Shown: positions 43,704-54,880, counted from the stretch's first letter. The stretch is 64,000 bases of DNA from Patella vulgata (GCF_932274485.2 NC_065883.2:77551059-77615058), one strand, 5' to 3'. Notes: a model not told the origin generated them from the letters alone. Program-made: numbers and translations.

Positions 43704-44418
43704 TTATTCAACATTTATTATAGTAAAACATGTCTGCCACCAAGGTCCTTCCAGGTTGATATCTTCACGTCTGGCAGGAAGTGCAGGCAGGAGCTTCTGT
43801 CGTTCTCGGTAGAGAGATGCCTGCGTGGAATACAGAGGGGGGATCTTCTGGATCAGCTCACGACAGTCATCTGTCCACTCAGCGTTGCGAAAACCTATAA
43901 AAATAAAGATAAACTATTGTAAATGTCAAATAAGAACAGAAAATCTATTGTAATAATTTTTGAGTTGTCAATTATTGAGATATTGTGCCATTTTATATGT
44001 TGACTTGTAATGCGCTATATAAGAAATTATTATTATTATTATTATTAATCTATTTTCTGTACTGGATTGTACATTTTAATAAGCAGATATGCGAAAGTAT
44101 CTTACCTGCGAGTTCTTCATTGTACAAAGATGGGATTGGTGTCACTTCCTCTCTGCATCGTTTCCTAACTCTTTGAAGAAAAGACATAATGTCTGGTGCA
44201 TGGTGGTTAGATTGATGATTGTGTAGTCTTCCAAACTTGAACGGGAGGTCATTCTTGGTATTTAAAGTTGCTGGACAACCTTGTGTGTGTTGCTTACATC
44301 GCCAGTAGATGGTATCTTTGTAGCCGTTCTTTTTGATGTATTCGAAACCAGCATGCATTAATATACGACAACCATTAGATGATGGTAAGAACCGCACCTG
44401 AACATTTACATTTGCCAT
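43704..44418 (-). CDS. Two-exon FLYWCH zinc-finger protein
   Basis: Exon 1 44106-44418 and exon 2 43704-43894 join through CGCAG|GTAAGA and an ATTTTTATAG acceptor (phase 1), giving 167 residues. Residues 15-68 form a FLYWCH-type C2H2 finger: F25, W39, C41, C48, H66, H68, with YWRCKQHTQGC visible. Exon 2 continues FRNAEWTDDCRELIQK to LPARREDINLEGPWWQT, the segment that often follows FLYWCH fingers in invertebrate proteins, some linked to MULE transposases. There is no transposase domain here. AATAAA overlaps the stop codon region (GTTGAATAAAAC), so the message may end at once. FLYWCH proteins bind DNA; the role of this one is unknown. It could be a host regulator or a domesticated or stray transposon part. 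The start has the good context AAAATGGC. Confidence 0.78.
43985..44047 (+). repeat. LINE 3'-end type repeat in the FLYWCH intron
   Basis: TTGTAATGCGCTATATAAGA followed by (TTA)n, the common terminal layout of CR1/L2-like LINE 3' ends. Confidence 0.5.
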
Positions 44419-45239
44419 TTTGACATATCAACTGAAGATGTCACTCCCTTAAATAGGGTTTAATTGAACAAAATTGATTCATTACCCAGCCCTAAACCCT
44501 TAATCAATATTTTGAGCTGGATGAGAACACCCCAGATAAACGCTGCCTTGTTCATTGCTGATTCAAGGGCGATGTGTAAAGATGCCTAAATCGAACATAA
44601 TACCTAATTCAATCTTATAATGTAAATTAGAAAGGACGCTCACAACACTAAGAAAGGATAAACATGACTAGAATATATACGAATACATATAGAATATATT
44701 AGAACATTCAAATATATATAAAACGGCGAACGCCAAAAAATATGGATAACGCGAATTGATGATCGGGATTCTTTTATATCCCGCGTATTTTTTTATTCTG
44801 TTTTAAAACTTAGAACTACCGGAAAATTCACTACGAACAGCAGAAATGCCATGTGCTGATAATAAGATAAGGCGTTAATTTTAAATGCCATTTAAAGACA
44901 TGTCTTATATTCACTTAATTCATTAGTTCTAATTTTTACAGCAGAATAAAAAAAACGCACTATCCCTATTTTGTTTGGCGTTATAGGAGAATCACAGACA
45001 CCGGATGAAATAAGTCATTCCTGATTGTTTCAGTCATTGAACAGATCACTCCCAGAATTCTGGCAATTAAAATTGTCAAAGTTACCCCAACCCTAACTTT
45101 GCCATATAACCGTCAAATGATAAATGCATGGGAGTGAAGGAGTAGAAAAGAAGGGTAGCAAGAAATATGGTAGAAAACAACACTGTGGTGTGAGGAAAAT
45201 AAAAACAGGTTTAATAAGTAACTTTATAAAATAAACAGT
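44419..45239. other. No gene recognised
   Basis: 5' flank of the FLYWCH gene. AT-rich, no repeats with clear boundaries. Confidence 0.45.
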
Positions 45240-45562
45240 GAAATGAAATGGGGTTTAACGTCCTACTGTTCTGCTCCGAACTGGGCTAATGAAGACGGGT
45301 ATACGCCATACAGTGTGCTATGAGGGAACTTTACCAGGACAGCAGTGCTACGGGCTACTTCCAACTGTCGGTCTACTTCCAACTGTCAAGGGATCTTTTA
45401 CGTGCATGCTCATGTGTACATGGGACCTCGGTTTTCGTCCCATCCGAACGACTAGACAGGGAGAACCACGCCGGAAAATCTGGATGAACTTTCTCGGCCA
45501 ATACACCCGACCTCCAGGCTAGCGAGCCAGCGTCTTACCCACTTAGATACGTGATCCCCGAG
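45240..45562 (-). repeat. SINE-B just 3' of the LINE
   Basis: AAATGAAATGGGGTTTAACG to CACTTAGATACGTGATCCCC. GTCTACTTCCAACTGTC is duplicated at 45370 inside it. Confidence 0.92.
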
Positions 45563-45609
45563 TCAAAAGGAAACAGATCACTGTTAGAATCATTTGTAAC
45601 ATTATTCGT

Positions 45610-45611
<2 letters not shown>

Positions 45612-45645
<34 letters not shown>

Positions 45646-48030
45646 CAACACTTTTATTTACGTCATTATTTACAAGTATATGTTACAACATTTATTTATA
45701 TTGTGCTTTATAAACGCTTAATTACAAGGGTCCCTTCTGTACACAGATCTAAGTACATAAATCCATCAATGAGGAATCAGTATGGAGGGTGTCTTAAAAA
45801 GATATTTCCATTTATTTATGTAAAGTTCCGGAGATATCTCAATCTCCAATTTAGCATGTTCTACTAAAAAGCTTTCATACTTATTAATATTGAGTATTTC
45901 GTTTCGTAGTTTAGTCCGATATATATAGAACTTAGTTAAAATAATTACATGATTAATGAAGATCCATTCAGTATTATTTATATAATCTGGTTTGTTAGTT
46001 AAACCAAGATGTTTGATATGTGTTATTATATCTATCTTTATATTGCTGCGATCTAAAATGGTATGAAAATGATTCCATATTATTTGTGAAAATGGGCAGA
46101 AAACAAAGAGATGTTCTACATTTTCTATATTAGATTCACAGAAAGTGCAGAGTGTGTTATCTACTTTTCTAGTTTTGAATAATTTATCATTTGTGAATAT
46201 AATCCTATGGAGATATTTGTATTCAAAGCTTCTCAGTTTTATACTAAGACATACAGTGTTTATTATTTTAAATGTGTTTTCTACGTCTAGATCGCTTAAC
46301 TCGGTATTTAGAATGTATTCCCATTCTGCAATGGCTCTTGGCCTGCTGAACTTTGCTTTTATCCGGCTATCATAAATATCTTTTGAATCCACGTTGTAAA
46401 AACCGGTATTATATATTTTGTAAAAATTAGTATTTATATCTTCCAAAGGAGTTATATTACAATTAAAATTGGTATGTATCGCACTTTCAAATTCGTTCGG
46501 TTCCTGTACATACCTCAAAATACATTTTTCTATTACATTTAAGATAAATTGATGTTTTTCTAAATATTGAGCATCGATCTTATTTATTTTATCAAAATAT
46601 TCACTAACATACCAAATATTCTTGTTAAAAAAAACTTTTAAAAATATAATTTTATTATTAATCTTTATATTTGTATTATTCCAAATAATTTGATTTTCAG
46701 CTTGGACAATGTTCTTTATATGTGTTGTGTAAATTTTATACCAGCTGGCATAAAGGTTTTTATAAAAAGGAATGTTTAAATTTAGCTTTTCTGGAAAGTT
46801 GCAAGCAGGTAATAAATTTCCACCATATTCAGCCATAATGAATTCATATGGTATGAGCCATGTTTGAAAGGGTGACTGGTATATTTTTTTAATCCAAAAA
46901 ATGCTATTACATATTAGGAATTCTTTTAAGTCAATCATTTTTAATCCGCAATTTTTATTGTTCTGTATAAGAATATCTCGCTTTATTCTATCAGGTCCGT
47001 TCCATATAAATTTGTAAAATATTGAATTTAGTTTTTGAATAGTAGAGTCCGACTCTGGATTAACAGTTGCCGGGTAAAGAATTTTTGAAATACAAAATGT
47101 TTTAATTATTTGTATTTTTCCAATTAAATATAATTTATGTTTATCCCATATTTTTAATATTTGTTCTATTTCATTTATTTTATTTGTAAAATTTAACTCA
47201 TCGGTTATATGAGTGTCTTTTGAAAAATGTATCCCGAGAATTTTTATGACTTTTTCGCACAAAACTATACCGGTTGATTTTAATTTTTGCATTAAATTCA
47301 TATCACAGCTGTTTAAATCTATAGCCTCTGTTTTATTAACGTTAATTATAAGTCCTGAGACTAAACCAAAAAGTCTCAGTATCTCAAACAAATGACGCGC
47401 AGAGCTAAAATCTTTTAATAATGCCGTTATATCGTCACCAAAAGCTACAACTTTTATGGTTTTACGTCCAAATTTTATTCCAATTATATTTACATCGTCT
47501 CTAATAGCGTATAGTAACAGTTCTATGATTAAATTAAAAAGATTGGATGACATTGGATCGCCTTGTCGAACACCCCTTTTTACATGAAAATAAGAGGTTG
47601 TAAATCCATTGTTTATTACACAACAGGTGATATTCTTGTAAAGGGTTTTATCCATCTAATAAAATTACGCCCGAAACCGAACGACGATAAAGCTTTGATT
47701 AAAAAATCATGATTTATGCTGTCAAAGGCTTTTTTGAAATCTATAGCTAAAAGAAAGCCTATTATTCTTTTTTGTTTTGCAAGATCAAAACAATCGGAAA
47801 TAATACGGGTATTTTCATGAATGTGGCGACCTGGTATAAACGCCGATTGATTAGGGTGTATTAACTGGTTCAAAAATGGTTTTAATCTGTTCGACAAAAC
47901 CTTGCTCACCAACTTCACATCGACATTAACAAGCGTAATGGGCCTCCAGTATAAGCATGTTCTATCTTTATTACCTTTAGGAATGAGTTTAATAACTGAT
48001 TGACGTTGTGTTACGGATAAAGATTCTCTC
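45612..48030 (-). mobile_element. 5'-truncated L1/Tx1-like LINE with poly-A tail
   Basis: The minus-strand element ends in a poly-A tail (about 31 T on the plus strand at 45612-45642) after a ~120-bp 3' UTR. It starts inside the reverse transcriptase, at SVTQRQSVIKLIPK (about 48030). The apurinic endonuclease and first ORF are missing. No exact target duplication was found; words after the tail (GAATAATGTTACAAATGATT) only loosely resemble AGATAATGCTAACCATTTGA before the 5' junction. Confidence 0.85.
45766..47655 (-). pseudogene. LINE reverse transcriptase, C-terminal part
   Basis: 629 open residues. RGVRQGDPMSSNLFNLIIEL near the start and FGDDITALL at about 70-80 are RT motifs of the palm, with FGDD in place of the usual F/YADD. 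The thumb and connection region follow. Near 530-565 the cluster CTFCESNIENVEHLFVFCPF is the zinc-binding zf-RVT domain typical of L1-clade LINEs. The palm N-terminal half is in the neighbouring frame (47616-48467); the two frames part at an A-run near 47650, where WIK and TLYKNI would be contiguous in relatives, so one base has been lost. RT activity from this copy is unlikely. Confidence 0.88.
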
Positions 48031-48488
48031 GGATATATCAAATGGTTAGCATTATCTATTGACGTAGAAGGTATAGTAGTTGGGTCTGGCTCATAAGGGG
48101 TTGGTACTTGACTATTCATATTGTATTCTTTTGAGGTTACTTGTTCGCGGGAGCATAATAAACCGTTCATGTCATTAGTAATTGTAGGTAATGCATCGCG
48201 GTTATTCTGACTGTGGTGCTTCTCCTGGGAAGAATGGTGGGATGGATCTGGTTCGTGGTGCCCGTTATGGCTGCTTGCGATGAAATCTGTAGCACCATCA
48301 TGATCTAAGACCTCTTGGCCATCACCTTGATAGAATGGGAGATGAACAGAATTCAAGTTTGAGCTATGTTGTTCGCGGTCCGGACTACATTTTATGAGAC
48401 CATTGTTGAAAAAATCAAAACTTTGTGATTTGGGTGAATTATCTTGTGTTCCTTCACTTTCCGCCATGTTCTCATGTTCCGATTTCTC
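47616..48488 (-). CDS. Host-like exon fused in frame to LINE RT N-terminal half
   Basis: The acceptor TTGTTTGTTTTAG precedes 48488. An ATG at 48465-48467 opens 283 residues. Residues 1-150 are low-complexity, rich in S, N, H, D and E (MAESEGTQDNSPKSQSFDFF, SHNGHHEPDPSHHSSQEKHH), unlike any LINE ORF1 or endonuclease I know. From about 155 it becomes LINE RT: LSVTQRQSVIKLIPKGNKDR, WRPITLVNVDVKLVSKVL, FLLAIDFKKAFDSINHD. The switch is in frame and without stops. My reading is a host exon, minus strand, hit by a 5'-truncated LINE in the same orientation. Alternatives are an unusual LINE 5' region or an ORF1/ORF2 deletion product. The residues past 270 (PFTRISPVV) lie beyond the RT frame break. Confidence 0.55.
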   Translation of the reverse strand, partial: EKSEHENMAESEGTQDNSPKSQSFDFFNNGLIKCSPDREQHSSNLNSVHLPFYQGDGQEVLDHDGATDFIASSHNGHHEPDPSHHSSQEKHHSQNNRDALPTITNDMNGLLCSREQVTSKEYNMNSQVPTPYEPDPTTIPSTSIDNANHLIYPRESLSVTQRQSVIKLIPKGNKDRTCLYWRPITLVNVDVKLVSKVLSNRLKPFLNQLIHPNQSAFIPGRHIHENTRIISDCFDLAKQKRIIGFLLAIDFKKAFDSINHDFLIKALSSFGFGRNFIRWIKPFTRISPVV

Positions 48489-48717
48489 CTAAAACAAACA
48501 AACAAATAATTTATTGATACTTGAAGAATCATGTTTTCTAGGATTCCTGTGAAATGAAAAGAAATGAAATGAAGTTAAACTGGTGTATTTTTCATACATC
48601 CACATGTAAGTGATGAATATTGTCGTGGCACCTGTCTGTGTAATCAAGCTACGTGTTAAGGGTTTCGGGATGAGCTATTTCACTATAAAGGAGGTCCATA
48701 TGTCGATCTATGTGTGG

Positions 48718-48940
48718 GGTTGGGATGGCCTGGTGGTCTAGAGTGCCGCACTTGACCTCTAGTTGGCCGGTCACCTCTGGCTTGCGGCTGTGGTTTCGAT
48801 ACCTGGTGTGGGCGTATGTGGGTTTACTCCGGGTACTCCGGTTTCCTCCCACAGCAAAGACCCAAGCGTGTGCGCTAAGATAACAAAAAATGAAAAATAA
48901 GACCTGTCTGCGGACGTTAAACACTAAGAACAACAACAAT
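48718..48940 (+). repeat. SINE-C copy
   Basis: Head GGGATGGCCTGGTGGTCTAG, box-B-like GTGGTTTCGATACCTGG, core GGTACTCCGGTTTCCTCCCA, tail CGGACGTTAAACACTAAGAA with (CAA)n. The core is shared with SINE-A; the tail end differs. Confidence 0.88.
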
Positions 48941-48954
48941 GATTTCTGTGTCGG

Positions 48955-49197
48955 TTCATCTATCGACCCTAGTAATGATCGAGAAAGGTGCCTGTTCGGG
49001 ATTGCTCAGCCTTGTTTCGCCGTAGTCAGTGGTACAGACAGTGGGGCCTTTGCAAGGAACGGCGTCTATTTCATTAGGCCAAGTGTTCGTGTACAAGGTG
49101 GTGGGCACGTAAAAAAGAACACTTGGCAGTTCGATAGAATTGGGCGTGTAGCACACTTCGTGGTATATGTCCGTCTCCATTAACCCGGTTCGTGCGA
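48955..49197 (+). repeat. SINE-B, old
   Basis: GATCGAGAAAGGTGCCTGTT, GTCAGTGGTACAGACAGTGG, GGGCACGTAAAAAAGAACAC and GTATATGTCCGTCTCCATTA; strongly diverged. Confidence 0.7.
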
Positions 49198-49397
49198 CCC
49201 ATCCATTATTATTAGAGTTCTCTCCCTTGTCAAATCGAGTCATTTAAACGTCAAAATTTTATTTCGTCAAATTCACAAACATAATGTGTAGTGATACAAT
49301 TTACTGTGTGTCTTTACCATTCAGATTTTATAAACAACGTAGCTAGCCTCATACTGAAATATTCATAAACTTTAGACACAGAAAATGGCACATCAGA

Positions 49398-49883
49398 TTA
49401 AAGATGGGTTCCCGCGTACAAACTGGGTGATTTAATGGTATATATGGACCAAACATTGTAATTGCGAAGGAATGCCCTGCTATTAAAATTCGATCAAACC
49501 AGGTCATGTTTACGTCACGTCTTGGGAGTCCGAGGAGAATTCATTGCATACATAAGACGATGTTGTCTTTAATCGCTTACTATTTATTACAAATATCGAA
49601 TCCTAATTAAATTCTCGGATTATCCACTACCCGCGTCTTTTTCCGTCATTTTTTATCTCAGAAAGTATTGTACGTCTAACTCTTCATAAAGTTTATCAAC
49701 TTGTACATCAAGCGCTCAATGTTCGCTTGTGACCTTTGACATCACGCGTGCAGAAGTTCCTAATCGCCGGGCTGTTGATTATGGGAACCCTTACTTTTTT
49801 GTCCTGTATACGCTCCATGAATGTTTTTCGGGGAATCCAGTATTTTTCTAGTAAGATTGGATATCTCTACTTTCCATATATAC
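49398..49883. repeat. Second copy of the 4.1-kb element's left part
   Basis: Direct repeat of 4144-4700: TTCCCGCGTACAAACTGGGT, AATTGCGAAGGAATGCCCTG, TAAGACGATGTTGTCTTTAA, TTCGGGGAATCCAGTATTTT. It lacks about 60 bp near its left side. Similarity stops after CTCTACTTTCCATAT. Confidence 0.88.
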
Positions 49884-50017
49884 CAAAAGTGCCATACTTT
49901 TATTGAAAATAACCACCCGATAAATACGTTTCTGGGAACTCATCTTTAAACCAAATTCAAATTTTTATTTTGGAGGATTTCAAGGTGCCGGTGATTCTAC
50001 TAAAACGGCGGGGTCGG

Positions 50018-50290
50018 GGTGTTGTGTGGCCGAATGGTTAGCACGTGCGCGTTGTATCATAAGGTCTGTCATTGTGTCAACTGACGTGGTTTCGATTCCC
50101 TGGTTGTAGGTGACGAGGAGTAAGGTCACCTATCCAACCTTATGAATTTTCTCCGGGTCCTCTGGTTTCCCCCCACTGCTAAAGACTCCGACACGCAAGC
50201 GAATTATTGAAATGAAATTGAAACATATGTTGGTCCCGAAATGACCTAGTTTGTGTCGAGTGGACGTTAAACCACATTTCTCTCTCCTTT
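50018..50290 (+). repeat. SINE-A, full length
   Basis: TTGTGTGGCCGAATGGTTAG to ACCACATTTCTCTCTC. Confidence 0.94.
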
Positions 50291-50585
50291 AAACGGCGTT
50301 CGCCATTCGCTGTTTTAGGCGAATCACAGACACCGTAAATCTGGCTCTGATTTTATTTAAGATGTTGCCAGGATAATTAATATATCTTTAATTAATAATA
50401 AACCATACTTACACGTACCTCAAGTAAGTCGGTCATGTCTTAAAACAACAATATGATATCGATGATTATAAACTTGTAAATGGAAGTAGTTTATATCACG
50501 TGAGTGAATGACCAGTAGGAGTGTATGATATATCGATGATAATAGTGGGATAACTTTAGATAATAGGATTATACTCTAAGTTAAA

Positions 50586-50865
50586 GAGGGGGGTTGAATG
50601 ACCGAATGGTTAACTCTTGCGCGCTGTATCATAAGGCCTGTCATTGAGTCAATTGGCGTGGTTTCGATCCTCGTTTGTACGTGACAAGGGGTAGGGTTGC
50701 CTGTCCAACCTCGTGGGTTTTCTCCGGGTCCTCTGGTTTCCTCCCACTGCTAAAGACCCTACACGCAAGCCAATTATGTAAATAAAATTAAACCATATGT
50801 TAGTCCCGAAATGACCTAGTTTGTGTCGAGTGGACGTTAAACCCCACTTCTCTCTCTCTCTCCCT
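50586..50865 (+). repeat. SINE-A, full length
   Basis: GGGGTTGAATGACCGAATGG to CCCCACTTCTCTCTCTCTC. Followed by three diverged units of TAATATCCCCTAATTAGG (50870-50935). Confidence 0.94.
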
Positions 50866-50967
50866 AATTAGGTCGTAATATCCCATGATTAGTACGTAAT
50901 ATCTCCTGCTTAGGTCATAATATCCCCTAATTAGGCGTCTGCTGTCCTCATGAGCCTGATTGGTGCA

Positions 50968-51300
50968 AAGAAATGAAATGGGGTTTGACGTCCTACTGTT
51001 CTGCTCCTACTGGGATAATGAAGACGGGCTTACGCCATACAGTGTACTATCAGTGAATTTTGCCCAGACAGCGGTGCCACGGCCTACTCTTATACCAAAG
51101 AAATCTTTTACGTGCACGACTATATGTACACGGGACCTCGGTTTGTCGTCCCATCCGTACGACTACACATCTATTGCCTGACCCTCTGCCCCGCAGCACT
51201 GACAAAGGGGGGGGGAGGGGCACGTCGGAAAACTCGATGAACTTTCTCTCCCAACGCAGGGATCGAACACGGGATCTCCGGATTAGCGTCTTACTCACTC
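50968..51300 (-). repeat. SINE-B
   Basis: AAGAAATGAAATGGGGTTTG to ACGGGATCTCCGGATTAGCG. A (G)n expansion at 51207-51218 lies inside the body. Confidence 0.9.
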
Positions 51301-51807
51301 TCAAAAATATTCAATGTTGACAGGAGCGGATCCAGACCGGGTGGGGGTGTTGCCCTCCCCCGCCCCAACCCCCTGCTCAGCTACATAAAAGTTTTTATTA
51401 TTTTTTTAAAAAAAAACCAACACTTTTATGAGAAAAATGCCACGGTCGTGTGCTTTATCCTTTATCATCAGATGGTGGGATGGGGATGGACATTCAAAGC
51501 GCGAGATAATGATATAGACATATGTGATATCACAATTAATGCTTCTCATCAATGAAATTGAATCGCAATTTGATCCTATTAACTCATAAAAAAATATCTC
51601 TTTAAAAAGCTCAGTGTGTATGTATGCCTACGTAATATGGAGACGATCACGGCATTATGTATTGTCAACTGTCAAATTTCCTTAATAGGAACCTGACAAA
51701 CCCCCTCCTGCAACCGTGCCTGGGTCCGCCCGTGTGTGTAACATCGCGATCTGTCAGTATGTCAGTCAGTATCCTCAAATAACTTAAAGACACAATAAGC
51801 CAAATTG
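51301..51807. other. No gene recognised
   Basis: C-rich patch CCCTCCCCCGCCCCAACCCC at 51352 with a partner phrase (AAACCCCCTCCTGCAACCGT, GGGTCCGCCC) near 51698-51730; probably an eroded repeat. Confidence 0.45.
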
Positions 51808-51850
51808 TTAAAGATACATTATGTAAGATTTAGATAAAGAGCTGGGTCCG
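51808..51850. repeat. End fragment of the TTAAAGATACATT MITE family
   Basis: TTAAAGATACATTATGTAAG is the best-preserved end sequence of this family in the window; the rest is missing. Confidence 0.6.
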
Positions 51851-51974
51851 ATTGCTCAAAACTAAGTTATCTTAACGATCCGTTAAACTCTAATGGATCG
51901 ATATCTTGCTAAGGTGTCGTTTGTTAACGTTCGGTTAAATTTCTGTTGCTGGAAAGTCAATTTCATTATCCGTT

Positions 51975-52260
51975 GGGGGGGGGGGGGGCTGAATGGTTAG
52001 CGTTCGCGCGCTGTATCATAAAGTCTGCCATTGAGTCGACTGGCGTGGTTTCGAATCCCCGGTTGTACGTGGCAAGGAGTAGGGTCACCTGTCCAACCTC
52101 GTGGGTTTTCTCCGGGTCCTCCGGTTTCCTCCCACTGCTAAAAGACCCCTACGCGCAAGCGAATTATTGAAATAAAATTAAAACCATATGTTGGTCCCGA
52201 AATGACCTAGTTTGTGTCGACTGGACGTTAAACCCCATTTCTCCCTCTCTCTCACTCTCT
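51975..52260 (+). repeat. SINE-A, full length
   Basis: (G)n then CTGAATGGTTAGCGTTCGCG, box B, core, and CCCCATTTCTCCCTCTCTC. Confidence 0.95.
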
Positions 52261-52650
52261 CTCCCGAATAGCTAGGGATTTGATTATAGGCTTGTCATGT
52301 TAATAAAGGTCTAAATTTAAAGTTATCGAGTGCGAGACGACCGTGTTTTGACACATATATATATATATATATATCACGAGACGTAAATATACTGATTCAC
52401 CTGGATATCAAATTATACCTGTATATAGAGCAGACCAGTAGTTCATACCTGGATAAATACCTTTATCACCTGTACGTCAAGGATAGTCAATAATTCTGGT
52501 TACGGCGACATAATAGAGATTCCTTTCATAAAGACATGTCAATATTTATATTAGCGGACAAAGACCTGATGACTCAACAAAAATATGCACTTCTGTTATA
52601 AAAATAACAGACTAGCTAGTTAAATATAGGGCCGCGGTGATTCAGTGAGT
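52261..52650. other. No gene recognised
   Basis: AT-rich with a (TA)n run at 52353-52373 and a SINE-head-like scrap GGGCCGCGGTGATTCAGTGA at 52631. Confidence 0.45.
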
Positions 52651-52651
52651 A

Positions 52652-52702
<51 letters not shown>

Positions 52703-52936
52703 GGGGTTTAACGTCCACTCGACACAAACTAGGTCATTTCGAGACCAGCATATGTTGGGATGGGACAAAAAACGAGATTCGGTGCATGTAAAGGAACCCC
52801 AATTGACAGTTGGAATTCTAAATAAGAGTAGGTCGTAGCGCCGCTGTTCGGGTCAAATTCCCCTCCTCGCACACTTCATTAGCCCAAACGGCACAGTAAA
52901 GTAGGCTGTTGAACCCCATTTCATTTCATTCCATTA
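52651..52936. repeat. Chimeric SINE: antisense SINE-A 3' end fused to sense SINE-B 3' end
   Basis: (GA)n, GTTTAACGTCCACTCGACAC and GGTCATTTCGAGACCAGCAT (SINE-A, minus) switch directly to GGGATGGGACAAAAAACGAG and on to TTTCATTTCATTCC (SINE-B, plus). Confidence 0.85.
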
Positions 52937-53263
52937 GCTTAATAGAAATAGACTCGCTCCTGAATGTCAGATTAACTTTGAATCAGATTTGACATTTGTT
53001 TAATAAAAGATAAAAGAAAACTTTTTAGCTTTCAAAAACTGGGTCACAGACTTTGTGGTTCACCCCGTCTTCATTAAATAGGTCAGGTAGGTCAGTTAGA
53101 CATCAAACCCTAATTTATTCCAGTTTATTTGTTTATTATATAGGGGCGTCGTTTACTTACAAAGCGACTCTGTCCTTGACAGTGTAAGTATGAAACACTA
53201 TATTATATCAATATGTAATTTTAGAGCCATTGTTAGGTTCCAAAAATAGAGGTATACACCTTG
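52937..53263. other. No gene recognised
   Basis: AT-rich, unique-looking. Confidence 0.4.
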
Positions 53264-53276
53264 CATATACAATAAA

Positions 53277-53650
53277 TGAAATGAAATGAAATGGGGTTTA
53301 ACGTCCTACTGTTCTGCTCCTATACTGGGCTAATGAAGACGAGCATACGCCATACAGTGTGCTATGAGGGAAATTTTGCCCGGGCAGCGGCACTATCGCC
53401 TACTCTTATATCGAATTCCAACTGCCAAGGGATCTTTTACGTGCATTCCAATGTATACACGGGACCTCGGTTTTTCGTCTCATCCGAAGGACTAGACAGC
53501 TGTCCTTGTCAGGCCCTCCGTTCTGCACCACTGACAAGGGGAAACCACATCGGAAAATCCAGTTGAACTTTACGGTCAATGCAGGGATCGAACACCCGAC
53601 CTCCAGGCTAGCGAGCCAGCGTCTTAACCAACTATCCACCGTGGCTCCCC
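53277..53650 (-). repeat. SINE-B, full length with 13-bp duplication
   Basis: Flanked by CATATACAATAAA at 53264-53276 and 53651-53663. Complete from (GAAAT)n tail to CCACCGTGGCTCCCC head. The best reference copy of this family in the window. Confidence 0.97.
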
Positions 53651-53814
53651 CATATACAATAAACCACAAGTTGACCTAATGCACGATATGTTAGCAGATA
53701 AAAAATGAGAATTACGTCACTCCATCACAAGTTTATATTTATTATAAACAGTTGGGTTCATTGAGTGAAAATTCAATAGCAGTGAAGATAATACAGGCAA
53801 GGAAATCAATACAA

Positions 53815-54100
53815 TGGGGTTTAACGTCCTACTTTTCTGTACCATCCAGGTAAGAGAGAGAGAGAGAGAGAGAGAGACGGACAGACAGAGAGTGAGAGAG
53901 AGGGGGAGGATAGAGGGGGGGGGGGGAGAGAGGTGAGGTTTAACGTCCACTCAACATAAACAAGGTCTCAGTTCGAGACTAACATGTGATTGCCCATAGG
54001 AGACCCCACTCCTTGTCACGCACAAGCCGAGAATTAAAACCACGTCAAATTAATTATGACCCATTAGTAGATCATACAATCCAACGAGCCATCCCAAACT
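53815..54100 (-). repeat. SINE-B tail scrap followed by a worn SINE-A
   Basis: ATGGGGTTTAACGTCCTACT (SINE-B) at 53815, then (GA)n and (G)n, then a diverged SINE-A with GAGGTTTAACGTCCACTCAA and a worn head AACGAGCCATCCCAAAC. Confidence 0.82.
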
Positions 54101-54605
54101 TAAAGGAGCTAAATCGCTAATATTTGGAATCTAGAAATTGACACAGATGGGTTGCAACGCATATAATAATGTAATCTGAATGTATATATACTGATTTACA
54201 TTCATTCTTTTCCATTTTTACTCTAATTTCAAATCCGTTATGTTCGGCGAAATAGCCAGAAGTCTCAATCGAATGGCAATCTCGAGCGTCTGATTATTGC
54301 AGTATATTGCGCATGCTATCCAGACAAAATGTGGCATCATCATTTCACATGACTTGTGGAATATGTCTAGCCTCGTTCCTTCTTTTCCCCTATTGTTACA
54401 AATGGCGCTGAAAAGTACGCGATCAATGGTAAAATGTTTATTTTGTCTTAGATATTGGACATCAGAAGCCCATCTTTTCCCAATAAGATTACATCAATGT
54501 TGATTTAAATTGACAAATAATTCGTGGTTTCAATGTGGAAGACTTTGGATGATATTGAGTTGGAGACGTAGCTACTTTAAGCTGCCTGTCAACAGTTTGG
54601 TTAGC
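54101..54605. other. No gene recognised
   Basis: The plus frame at 54297-54503 (68 residues) has no domain signature and poor start context. Confidence 0.4.
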
Positions 54606-54613
54606 TCTGCTTG

Positions 54614-54880
54614 ATAAAGATGCATTATGTAAGAGTCTGTCTAATGCAGGCTTTTATTTTTGCTTCAAGTGTTAAATAAATTATTATTTAGGCATTTATT
54701 AACATGGATATTATATAACCAACTCTCTAGAGCATCGGATGCCGGAGATGTGAACGGGTTGATTTAATCTAAAAATGGTAGAGTGAGTTGGAAAACGTTG
54801 CCACGATAAAAAAAACCCCAAAAAACAATCCATACCTTGTTAAAATCTTACTATATGAAGGTTATTATTAAAGATATAAC
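54614..54880. repeat. Worn member of the TTAAAGATACATT MITE family
   Basis: ATAAAGATGCATTATGTAAG at the left with the ATTATTTAGGCATTTATTAA and AACCAACTCTCTAGAGCATC counterparts of other copies. The right end is poorly kept. Confidence 0.5.
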
